Positions 17,043-25,078 of a DNA stretch of 64,000 nucleotides are shown here, one piece after another (position 1 is the first letter of the stretch; each line of letters opens with the position of its first letter). The translations under genes and the position numbers were made by a program. Source of the stretch: CBDDCQ01 sp965226285 (lineage in GTDB: Bacteria; Bacteroidota; Bacteroidia; Flavobacteriales; Ichthyobacteriaceae); contig CBDDCQ010000005.1 of the NCBI GenBank assembly GCA_965226285.1, positions 558,001-622,000 of the forward strand. Direction: 5' to 3'. The notes beneath the pieces were generated by a model. The model was not told the DNA's origin. It saw only the letters and a list, made by a program, of their open reading frames with translations, and searched no databases.

Positions 17043-17825
17043 TTAAAATCCTAAGTTTAATGGTAAATCTAATATTTCTATAACAACGATTTTTGTAATT
17101 TTTTCATTTTTATAATATGTATCTCCTATTAACATAATTTCATCTTCATTAAAAATATCAATTTTTTCTGATTTGCTAAGACTTGGAAATTCAATCTTAA
17201 TTTTTTGTTTTGAATTTTTAGGTTGGAAAATATCTTTGCTTTCTTCTTTTTTATTTGCTTGAATAACTGAACCAATGTGTTTTTCTCGTTTTACTTCCTC
17301 GTCTGAGTCAATTTTAAGATTTTCTAAAATATTTTCTTTATCCTCTTCATTTGAAAATGTAATATGTCGTGAACCATCATAATTATTTATCGTACAATGT
17401 AGATAATAGTTATTAACGATATTTCCCGTTCCTTTATTTATATTTTTATTGTGCATAGCAGGTAAATCATTTGTATTTCTTTCTTTTAATTTATCAAATG
17501 TGATTTTCAACCAATCAAATAATATTTGTATAGAATTTATACTAACAGGATCACTTAACATTGGAATTACATAAGGAACTAAAATTTCAAGTATGAATGA
17601 GCCTTTTTTAACATTTGCCTTTATTTCAACATCTTTTTTAGTAATTTTTTTCTCTTTACATATTTCTTCTAAACTTCCTTTAACTATTTTATTCACATTT
17701 TGAATAATATTCTCTATGTCTATTAAACATAAAAAATCTTCATCAAATTGATCTTTTTTAAAATTAAAAGAAATTTTTTCTTCAATTTTTATATTTATAT
17801 TATTTCCAAATAAATCTTTTTCCAT
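17043..17825 (-). CDS. Protein of unknown function in the restriction operon
   Basis: I do not recognise this 260-residue protein. Residues 1-110 are mixed helix and strand with a KKGSFILEILVPYVIPML segment that may be a buried strand or a weak membrane segment. Residues 125-150 (GTGNIVNNYYLHCTINNYDGS) resemble a beta-hairpin spacer. Residues 165-215 are highly charged. The end is a compact strand-rich domain (KIKIEFPSLS, DEIMLIGDTYY, IVVIEILDLPLNLGF). It starts 3 bases after the stop of a mod 3' remnant and ends 13 bases before rhuM, so it occupies the cargo position between mod and res. A defence role is inferred from position only. Confidence 0.5.
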   Translation of the reverse strand: MEKDLFGNNINIKIEEKISFNFKKDQFDEDFLCLIDIENIIQNVNKIVKGSLEEICKEKKITKKDVEIKANVKKGSFILEILVPYVIPMLSDPVSINSIQILFDWLKITFDKLKERNTNDLPAMHNKNINKGTGNIVNNYYLHCTINNYDGSRHITFSNEEDKENILENLKIDSDEEVKREKHIGSVIQANKKEESKDIFQPKNSKQKIKIEFPSLSKSEKIDIFNEDEIMLIGDTYYKNEKITKIVVIEILDLPLNLGF

Positions 17826-17828
17826 AAC

Positions 17829-17950
17829 CTAACTTTTATAAAACTCCCTTGTCATCTCCACATCTTCCTTTGTCATTGCGGGCTTTGACCCACAACTATA
17901 CTTTTTATCCTGTATCTCTGAACGATTGATATATTTGGTTGTTGTTAGGT
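17829..17950 (-). pseudogene. 3'-end remnant of a mod gene, copy 2
   Basis: The minus strand reads DKKYSCGSKPAMTKEDVEMTREFY and ends in TAG at 17829, almost identical to the last 25 codons of mod at 9146, including the repeat-derived CGSKPAMTK. Similarity weakens toward 17950. It abuts the unrecognised gene at 17825 on one side and the antitoxin gene at 17972 on the other. Confidence 0.8.
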
Positions 17951-17971
17951 AAAGTCATAAGACTTTATCTT

Positions 17972-18175
17972 TTATATTTTTTCAAAAGTTTCTCTATTTT
18001 TCATTGCTAGAGAGCTAATTTTTTCTACACTTAGATCGGTTAATAAATTTTCACGCCATTTAGTGTAATCAAATTTTTCTTGTTGTATTGTAGCAATAAA
18101 TTTTTCCATATCTACAATACCTAAATGCTTTTTTAAAATTTGAAATGCTTTTAATTTTAATTCTGTATTTGTCAT
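17972..18175 (-). CDS. Small antitoxin-like protein paired with PIN toxin
   Basis: The 67-residue product (TELKLKAFQILKKHLGIVD..., DYTKWRENLL) matches the layout of short antitoxins found next to PIN-domain toxins, in which a start similar to ELRAKAFEIL precedes a DYT-x-R segment. It overlaps the toxin gene by 4 bases (ATGA), with the toxin first. The gene is too short for more to be said; assignment rests on the pair. Confidence 0.6.
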   Translation of the reverse strand: MTNTELKLKAFQILKKHLGIVDMEKFIATIQQEKFDYTKWRENLLTDLSVEKISSLAMKNRETFEKI

Positions 18176-18633
18176 GATAAGTCCTCAAATAATTTAACGA
18201 ATTCAATAGGTGATAAAATTTCAATGGATTGAATTTTATTTTTTTGTTTTAGTATTCCTTTATCAACAGTAATAAAGTAACTTACTTTCATCTCATCAGC
18301 ACAACTTAAATGAAGAGCATCCAAAGGTTTCAATCCTATTTTTATCAAATTCTTTGCACAATTTAGTATATTTTGGTTTTCTTCAATGTCTTCAGTTGCT
18401 ATCTTTTTCCATTCTTGAATTTGATTTTTTCTCTCTAAAAAAGGATTCTTTTCATTTTCAAAATCAAGAATATAAGACCAGCATAGGATAAATTGATTAT
18501 CTTTAATTACTTCTTGAATCCATAATTTACATTCTGTTTCTATTTTAACAGATAAATATTTTTGATCATCAAAAGGTCTATTAAAACAGCAATTATCTAA
18601 ATATATTTTAATTTTATCTTTATCGTTCATCAT
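18172..18633 (-). CDS. PIN-domain ribonuclease, toxin of a type II toxin-antitoxin pair
   Basis: The 153-residue product starts with KIYLDNCCFNRPFDD, the first-Asp motif of a PIN subfamily, and has the conserved acidic residues later in KPLDALHLSCADE and YFITVDKGIL. PIN toxins cut RNA and are held in check by a partner, here the 67-residue protein that overlaps it by 4 bases. It also overlaps the end of the mod gene by 4 bases, so mod, toxin and antitoxin are translationally linked, an arrangement that would punish loss of the restriction locus. Confidence 0.75.
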   Translation of the reverse strand: MMNDKDKIKIYLDNCCFNRPFDDQKYLSVKIETECKLWIQEVIKDNQFILCWSYILDFENEKNPFLERKNQIQEWKKIATEDIEENQNILNCAKNLIKIGLKPLDALHLSCADEMKVSYFITVDKGILKQKNKIQSIEILSPIEFVKLFEDLS

Positions 18634-20903
18634 TTACTATAAAACAAATTTGTAAACCTAATATCCTCTTCACTAATTCCATACTTCCTATCCTCCATCT
18701 CACTTGCGTTGACATACATTTGATTGTTATCAAGCATCGCACAAAACATTTCTTTTTGTTTTTCCAGTGGTAAATTTATAAAATTTTCTTCCTGTAAAAC
18801 CTTTTCCTTAAACTCTTTTATTTTTAGGTTGTAATTTAAAAAGTATTTATTATACATTTCATCAAAAAAAGTTTTTAACTCCTCTAAATTCTCACAAGCT
18901 AAAATTTGCTCTTTTGCTTGTTCGTTCCATTTGGCAAGTTCAAAGTAAATAAAACTATCGTTTATATTTTCTTTTTCTAAAACTTTTTGTATTCTCTCTT
19001 TACAAATATCTATATGCTGATCTAACTGCTCTACTAAAATAAATTTTCTATTCCCGCCATCTTCTTTGTTTAACTGCAAAACCGCATGCCCAGTTGTGCC
19101 ACTGCCTGCATGAAAATCTAAAATAATATCGTCTTTGTTTGTCGTTATTTTTAGCGTGTCTAAAACAGTGTAAAGGGATTTAGGGTAACTAAAAGGATTT
19201 TGTCCAATAATTTTTCTTAAAAGCATAGTGCCGCTTGTCGTTGCCGAATATTTAGAATCATACCACATAGTTTTAGGTCTTTTACCTTTGTCTTCTGTTA
19301 ATCTATTTTTTAAAAATATTTGATAATTATTCTTTATTTTTTTTACAACAATATTATTGTTTTCAACTTCTTTTAGAAAAGATGGTTTTGTTTTTCTCCA
19401 AACTCTTTTTTTACCATTAGAATCTAAAGGTAAAATTTCAATAAAATTTTCTTTTTTATCCAAAGAAAATTCATTTGTATTTTCTTTATAAAAAATAGGA
19501 TAATAAGAATTTGGTCTTTCGTCAGGAGTGGAATATCCACCACCTCTACGAAAACCTCCAAGTTTATATTTGCTAATATTGTCTTCTAAATTAAAAATAG
19601 ATTTTTGTTCTTCTGTTAGTTTTAAAGACAATAGGTTTGCTCTTAAATGATTTTTAGCATAAAAATGGCAATACTCATGGCTAGTAGAAAAAAATGTATT
19701 TGTATCTCTTCCCCCAGGGTTTGATTCTACACATACAGTTCCTATAAAATTCTCTCTACCAAAAATTTCATCACCTAATATTCTTAAATAAGGTTGTTCT
19801 ATATCATCAATAGCAATAGCAATAAAGCCATCCTCTCTTAATAATTCCCTTGCTACTTCTAACCGATTTTTCATAAAAGTTAACCAAGTAGAATGGTTAA
19901 AATTATTATTGTAAGTAAAAATATTAGCATCTCCTCCAGTGTTATACGGAGGATCAATATAAATGAGTTTTACTTTTTTAGCAAATTGTTTTTTTAAACT
20001 ATGTAATGCTAAAAGGTTATTGCCTTTGATGATTAGGTTTTCTTTGATGGTGCCGTTTTCGTCTCTTTTTAGAGATGCTGAATCAATTAGAGATACTGAA
20101 TCAAGCGGAGATGCTGAATCAAGTTCAGCATGACTGGCTTTCGTGTCATTGCGGGCTTCTCTGTTGTCATTGCGGGCTTGACCCGCAATCTCACCAACCC
20201 TTTTAAAATTCACCAAAGCCTTTTCATCAAACAAGCGGTCTATCTCATCGTGTGCTAAAATTTCATTAAAAAAGATTTCTTTTCTTTTGGTTTGCTTTTG
20301 TTGATAAATACTTGGAGATACTGAATCATGTAGAGATGCTGAATCAAGTGGAGACGCTGAATCATGTAGAGATGCTGAATCAAGTGGAGATGCTGAATCA
20401 AGTTCAGCATGACTGGCTTTCGTGTTATTGCGGGCTTCTCTGTTGTCATTGCGGGCTTGACCCGCAATCTCAAAATAAGCATCTGTTCCTTCTTCTGTGC
20501 TTTGTCCGCCTTCTAAAACGCAATCTTTAAAAGGAAAATTAAGCACTACATCTTTGGTATCTTTGATAAACCTTTTGCCATCGGTTAAGCCAATACGATT
20601 TTTGTACTGCGAGTAAGAATTATCAATTTTATTTTGTTCTAAAAAGAATTGAAAATCTAAGGTTTTAAAAACATAATTTTGGTTAGTGAGCGTAGCCGAA
20701 CTACCAATTTTTACAAAAAACTTTGCTTTTGTTTTTTCATCATTAAAAAGTAAAGACAAAATTTTTTCATCGTATTTTTCGGCTAAGTCAATAAGTTGGG
20801 TTTGATTGAGTTCTTGTTGTTTGGTTTCTTCGTCAAAATACCAAAGCCTTTCGTCTGTTTTTAAAACTTTTTTTATGTGTTCTTTGAAATTTTTAGTTTC
20901 CAT
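18630..20903 (-). CDS. mod: Type III restriction-modification methylase (Mod), second copy
   Basis: This 757-residue Mod has DPPYNTGGD about 20 residues after KGNNLLALHSL, and FHAGSGTTGHAV near residue 620 as the SAM site. Its N-terminal domain and last 90 residues closely match the Mod at 9146-11515, but the roughly 230 residues between DPPY and the SAM motif differ, so it should recognise a different DNA site. Two repeat inserts sit at the same places as in the other Mod, with five and three hexapeptide units. A third insert (GSSATLTNQ) replaces SLNSPLSKGDYRGS. The reading frame continues upstream of the ATG into a res tail without a stop. Confidence 0.9.
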   Translation of the reverse strand: METKNFKEHIKKVLKTDERLWYFDEETKQQELNQTQLIDLAEKYDEKILSLLFNDEKTKAKFFVKIGSSATLTNQNYVFKTLDFQFFLEQNKIDNSYSQYKNRIGLTDGKRFIKDTKDVVLNFPFKDCVLEGGQSTEEGTDAYFEIAGQARNDNREARNNTKASHAELDSASPLDSASLHDSASPLDSASLHDSVSPSIYQQKQTKRKEIFFNEILAHDEIDRLFDEKALVNFKRVGEIAGQARNDNREARNDTKASHAELDSASPLDSVSLIDSASLKRDENGTIKENLIIKGNNLLALHSLKKQFAKKVKLIYIDPPYNTGGDANIFTYNNNFNHSTWLTFMKNRLEVARELLREDGFIAIAIDDIEQPYLRILGDEIFGRENFIGTVCVESNPGGRDTNTFFSTSHEYCHFYAKNHLRANLLSLKLTEEQKSIFNLEDNISKYKLGGFRRGGGYSTPDERPNSYYPIFYKENTNEFSLDKKENFIEILPLDSNGKKRVWRKTKPSFLKEVENNNIVVKKIKNNYQIFLKNRLTEDKGKRPKTMWYDSKYSATTSGTMLLRKIIGQNPFSYPKSLYTVLDTLKITTNKDDIILDFHAGSGTTGHAVLQLNKEDGGNRKFILVEQLDQHIDICKERIQKVLEKENINDSFIYFELAKWNEQAKEQILACENLEELKTFFDEMYNKYFLNYNLKIKEFKEKVLQEENFINLPLEKQKEMFCAMLDNNQMYVNASEMEDRKYGISEEDIRFTNLFYSK
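20071..20192. repeat. In-frame interspersed repeat with 3 tandem units (mod copy 2, second site)
   Basis: Three diverged 18-base units (20071-20124) run into TCAGCATGACTGGC and CATTGCGGGCTTGACCCGC, as at 10566-10705. The insertion point in the protein (between NDGEIA... and LKRDENGTI) is the same as in the first Mod, so the insertion predates the duplication or was shared by gene conversion. Confidence 0.85.
20314..20471. repeat. In-frame interspersed repeat with 5 tandem units (mod copy 2, first site)
   Basis: Five 18-base units (20314-20403), two forms alternating (ends CATGT and CAAGT), then the TCAGCATGACTGGC and CATTGCGGGCTTGACCCGC segments. The corresponding site in the first Mod has ten units. 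Confidence 0.85.
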
Positions 20904-20909
20904 TATTTT

Positions 20910-20992
20910 TTCAAATTCTTTTTCAAAATTGTTTTTGCTATTTTTGTTAAAAAACGCCCATCCAATTAATCTATAATTTGGGTTTTCGGCTA
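20910..20992 (-). pseudogene. 3'-end remnant of a res gene fused in frame to mod copy 2
   Basis: The minus strand reads AENPNYRLIGWAFFN and NFEKEFEKI directly in frame into the mod ATG at 20903, after a stop near 21000. NPNYRLIG matches the end of the intact res (residues near 885-892). Only about 28 codons of this res copy are left, and its own stop codon has been lost at the joint with mod. Confidence 0.75.
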
Positions 20993-21020
20993 ACTAATAA
21001 AACCTTTTTTCAATAAAATA

Positions 21021-22331
21021 TTATATTCTTTGTAAAATAAAGATACCATCTTCACCTATCTTTTGTAAAGTAAGGTAATGTACTGTATTTACAAGTTGAG
21101 GGTTCCAATATGTTTTTACTTTCACATAATTATCTGTAAATCCATGTATAAAACCTTCTTTATTTTCACTTTCAAAAAGCACTCTTCGGGCTTTTCCTAT
21201 CTGGGTTTCATAAAAGGCTCTACGCTTTTTTACAGACAACCCTCTAAGCATCTTACTCCTTTTATATCTTACCTCTTTAGGTACCACGGCATCCATCTTT
21301 GCAGCAGGTGTATGATCTCTCTCAGAATAGGTAAATACATGTAAATAAGATATATCCAAATCCGCCAAAAACTTATATGTATCTAAAAAGAGTTGATCCG
21401 TCTCCCCCGGAAAACCTACAATTACATCTACTCCTATACATGCATCGGGTGCCATTCTTTTTATGGTTTCCACCCTATCTTTATACAAAGCGGTAAGGTA
21501 TCTCCTTTTCATTTTTCTAAGAATAATATCAGATCCCGATTGTAAAGGGATATGAAAATGTGGTACAAATATTTTAGAGTTCAGCACAAACTCTATAATT
21601 TCATTTTTGAGTAAATTTGGCTCTATAGATGATATTCTCACTCTATCTAATCCTTCTACCTTATCCAAACACTGTACCAGTTCCAAAAAAGTATGTTTAT
21701 GTTTTTTATTTCCAAACTCCCCTTTACCATAATCTCCTATATTTACTCCTGTAAGCACAATTTCTTTGATTCCTTTCTCAGAAATCTCTTTAGCATTTTT
21801 AAGTACATTTTCCAGAGAATCACTCCTAGATATGCCCCTTGCAAGTGGGATGGTACAATAAGTACATTTATAATCACATCCATCTTGAATTTTTAAAAAG
21901 GCTCTAGTTCTGTCTCCCATAGAATACGCTCCTACATAAAAATCTGCTTGTTCTATTTCACAAGAATGCACCTGCGTTTGTTCACTTTTAGAGAGGTCGT
22001 TAATATAGTCTGTGATTTTAAATTTTTCAGTGGCTCCTAATACCATATCTACGCCATCTACACACGCTATTTCTTGAGGTTTGAGTTGAGCATAGCACCC
22101 TATGGCAATGAGAAAAGCCTCCGAATTTTGCTTGAGTGCAGATTTTACAATAGTTTTGAATCTCTTATCAGCATTTTCAGTAACCGAACAAGTATTAATC
22201 ACATATATATCTGCATAATCATCAAACCCTACCCTCTGATAGCCTCGATCTATAAAATCTCTTGCAATAGTAGAAGTTTCAGAAAAGTTTAGTTTACAGC
22301 CTAATGTATAAAATGCAACCGTTTTATTCAT
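21021..22331 (-). CDS. mtaB: tRNA t6A37 methylthiotransferase MtaB
   Basis: This 436-residue radical-SAM enzyme adds a methylthio group to t6A37 of tRNAs. The N-terminal UPF0004 domain shows its three cluster-binding cysteines in TLGCKLNF, NTCSVTE and AIGCYAQ. The radical-SAM CxxxCxxC is CDYKCTYC, preceded by FLKIQDG. The C-terminal part is a TRAM-like domain. The TLGCKLN and GCYAQ wording fits MtaB rather than MiaB or RimO. It is separated from alaS by 17 bases and is the first core gene after the defence island. Confidence 0.93.
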   Translation of the reverse strand: MNKTVAFYTLGCKLNFSETSTIARDFIDRGYQRVGFDDYADIYVINTCSVTENADKRFKTIVKSALKQNSEAFLIAIGCYAQLKPQEIACVDGVDMVLGATEKFKITDYINDLSKSEQTQVHSCEIEQADFYVGAYSMGDRTRAFLKIQDGCDYKCTYCTIPLARGISRSDSLENVLKNAKEISEKGIKEIVLTGVNIGDYGKGEFGNKKHKHTFLELVQCLDKVEGLDRVRISSIEPNLLKNEIIEFVLNSKIFVPHFHIPLQSGSDIILRKMKRRYLTALYKDRVETIKRMAPDACIGVDVIVGFPGETDQLFLDTYKFLADLDISYLHVFTYSERDHTPAAKMDAVVPKEVRYKRSKMLRGLSVKKRRAFYETQIGKARRVLFESENKEGFIHGFTDNYVKVKTYWNPQLVNTVHYLTLQKIGEDGIFILQRI

Positions 22332-22348
22332 AGTTTATGTTCAAACCA

Positions 22349-24961
22349 TTATTTTAGTGATATATAATTTTTAACTGAACGCAATACTTTATCTAATCCT
22401 CGATTATTTTTACCTCCTGCAGTAGCAAAAAAGAATTGTCCACCACCACCACCTTGTATTTCTTTGGCTAATTCTTGTACAATATTACTTGCATTCCAAT
22501 TTCTTCTTTTGGCTAATTCTTCTGAAATCAATAAGGTGATTGTTGGTTTTTGATCATTATCACCTGCTAATAACAAAAACAAATTCCCCATCTCATTTTT
22601 AAGTTGAAACGCCAAATTTTTTATAGCATCAGCATTTAATTTTAACTTTGACCTTACCAAATTTACCTCTCCTATTTGCTCTACATTTGAAAGTAATTCC
22701 CTTTTTATTGACTGTATCTTTTCTTTAATAAGTTGATCTATTTGCTTTTTTAGTTCTCGATTTTCCTTTTGTAAAGTACATACAGCCTTTACCACATCTT
22801 TAGGTTTTTTGAGTTTTTTTTTAATTTGTTCTAAAATCTCAAATTTATCATTGAAAAAAGCAGCTGCTAATTCTGAAGTAATTGCCTCTATCCTCCTAAC
22901 TCCTGAAGATATAGCTCCTTCAGATAATATTTTAAATAAAAATATATCTCCTGTTCGTTTTACATGAGTTCCTCCGCAAAGTTCTATGGATGTATCAAAT
23001 TTTATAACTCTCACTACATCGGCATATTTCTCTCCAAACATCGCCATAGCTCCTTGCTGTTTAGCTATATTTAACGGGATCTGTCTATTTTCTTCCAAAG
23101 GTATATTTTGTCTTATTTTTTCATTTACAGCAAACTCTACCTGTTTAATCTCGTCATCAGTTATTTTACCAAAGTGCGAAAAATCAAATCTTAAATATCT
23201 ATCACTGACCAAAGAACCTCTTTGTTCTACATGCTTACCTAAAATTTGCCTTAAAATCTGGTGCAAAATATGAGTTGCAGAGTGATTAGCCATCACCCGT
23301 TTTCTTTTGTCTTTATCTACTACTGCTTGAAAATCTGCATTTACATCTTTAGGCAACTCTTTTACAATATGAACAATCAATTCATTTTCTTTTTTAGTAT
23401 CTAAAATGTCTATTTTCTCTCGTATTGACTGAATATATCCTGTATCTCCTATTTGCCCTCCACTTTGAGCATAAAATGGAGTATAGTTGAATACCAATTG
23501 ATACTGTTGTAATTTTTTAGAAACTACTTTTCTGTATTTGGTAATTTTTACTTCTGCTGTAAGGTAATCGTAGCCTACAAATTCTTCTTTGTTATCTTTC
23601 TGCAATACTACCCAATCATCTGTTTGCACTGTCGATACTTCTTTAGAACGATTTTTTTGTTTTTGCATTTCAGTATTAAACTCTTTTTGGTTTAAGACTT
23701 TACCATTTTCCTCTAGTATCAAAGATGTTAAATCTAAAGGAAAACCAAAAGTATCGTATAATTCAAAGGCTTTCACTCCTGATACTTGTCTATGTGTTGT
23801 TTCCTTTATAATTTGTTCTATTCTTATCAAGCCTTGTTCAAGTGTTTTTAAAAATGACTTTTCCTCTTCTTTGATTAAATTAGTCACTAACGTCTTTTGA
23901 ATTGTAATTTCAGGAAATACTTGTCCCATCTGAACCGCTAACACTTCTACTAATCTATATATAAAAGCTTGCTTCTGATGTAAAAAAGTAAATCCATACC
24001 TCACTGCTCTACGAAGTATTCTACGAATCACATATCCCGCTCCATTATTGGAAGGCAATTGTCCATCGGCAATGGCAAAACAAACAGCTCTTAAATGGTC
24101 TGATACTACCCGTATAGCTATATCTACTTGTCTATTTTGTCCATATTTAAAACCTGTAATTTTAGATATTTCATCGATAATAGGAATAAAAACATCAGTA
24201 TCATAATTAGATTGTACTCCTTGTAATACCATACATAATCGTTCAAACCCCATACCTGTATCAACATGTTTTTGCGCTAATTTTTCTAAGTTACCATCCG
24301 ATTTTCGATTAAATTCCATAAATACGAGATTCCAAATTTCTATCACTTGAGCATGATCTTTATTTACAAATTCTTTGCCTGATATTTTCTTTTTTTCCTC
24401 TCTGGTTCTTATATCTATATGAATTTCGGAACAAGGACCACAAGGACCACTTGATCCCATCTCCCAAAAATTATCTTTTTTACTTCCTTTTATAATTCTA
24501 TCTTCAGGGACTAATTCTTTCCAACAGTTGTAGGCTTCTTTATCTAAAGGCAAATCATCTTCTTCATCCCCTTGAAAAATGGTCACATATAAACTATTTT
24601 TATCTATCTTATAAACTTCTGTTAATAGCTGCCAAGCCCATTGTATCGCTTCTTTTTTAAAATAATCCCCAAAAGACCAATTTCCGAGCATTTCAAACAT
24701 AGTATGATGGTAAGTATCTTTACCTACTTGACCTAAATCATTATGTTTACCTGATACTCTTAGACATTTTTGAGTATCTGCTACTCTAACATTCACAGGT
24801 TTTTTGTTTGCTAAGAATATATCTTTAAATGGGTTCATCCCTGCGTTGTTGAACATCAGCGTAGGATCATCTTTAACTACAATAGGTGCAGAAGGTATAA
24901 TTTTATGCCCTTTACTCTTAAAAAAATCTAAAAATTCTCTCCTAATTTGTTCTGAAGTCAT
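22349..24961 (-). CDS. alaS: Alanine--tRNA ligase
   Basis: The 870-residue enzyme charges tRNA-Ala and edits Ser and Gly. Visible landmarks are SAPIVVKDDPTLMFNNAGMN at the start, HHTMFEMLGNWSFGDYF, GSSGPCGPCSEIH, the editing-site HSATHILH and CGGTHV metal ligands, and a C-terminal GGGGGQFFFATAGG C-Ala segment. The length is usual for the family. It is followed by mtaB and is divergent from the M23 peptidase gene, with a shared 117-base promoter region. Confidence 0.97.
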   Translation of the reverse strand: MTSEQIRREFLDFFKSKGHKIIPSAPIVVKDDPTLMFNNAGMNPFKDIFLANKKPVNVRVADTQKCLRVSGKHNDLGQVGKDTYHHTMFEMLGNWSFGDYFKKEAIQWAWQLLTEVYKIDKNSLYVTIFQGDEEDDLPLDKEAYNCWKELVPEDRIIKGSKKDNFWEMGSSGPCGPCSEIHIDIRTREEKKKISGKEFVNKDHAQVIEIWNLVFMEFNRKSDGNLEKLAQKHVDTGMGFERLCMVLQGVQSNYDTDVFIPIIDEISKITGFKYGQNRQVDIAIRVVSDHLRAVCFAIADGQLPSNNGAGYVIRRILRRAVRYGFTFLHQKQAFIYRLVEVLAVQMGQVFPEITIQKTLVTNLIKEEEKSFLKTLEQGLIRIEQIIKETTHRQVSGVKAFELYDTFGFPLDLTSLILEENGKVLNQKEFNTEMQKQKNRSKEVSTVQTDDWVVLQKDNKEEFVGYDYLTAEVKITKYRKVVSKKLQQYQLVFNYTPFYAQSGGQIGDTGYIQSIREKIDILDTKKENELIVHIVKELPKDVNADFQAVVDKDKRKRVMANHSATHILHQILRQILGKHVEQRGSLVSDRYLRFDFSHFGKITDDEIKQVEFAVNEKIRQNIPLEENRQIPLNIAKQQGAMAMFGEKYADVVRVIKFDTSIELCGGTHVKRTGDIFLFKILSEGAISSGVRRIEAITSELAAAFFNDKFEILEQIKKKLKKPKDVVKAVCTLQKENRELKKQIDQLIKEKIQSIKRELLSNVEQIGEVNLVRSKLKLNADAIKNLAFQLKNEMGNLFLLLAGDNDQKPTITLLISEELAKRRNWNASNIVQELAKEIQGGGGGQFFFATAGGKNNRGLDKVLRSVKNYISLK

Positions 24962-25013
24962 TTACTTAATATATCGAGTATTAAAAATTGTACTATTAGT
25001 TATAATATATGAT

Positions 25014-25021
25014 TATCTTTG
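25014..25021 (+). promoter_or_regulatory. Promoter of the M23 peptidase gene
   Basis: TATCTTTG is an exact TAnnTTTG box, with TTG at 24988-24990 lying 23 bases upstream as a -33 element. The ATG is 58 bases downstream. Confidence 0.5.
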
Positions 25022-25078
25022 CTCCCCATTATAACTCAAGATGTATTACAGTGATGCAAAGATATATTTTTTGACTTT

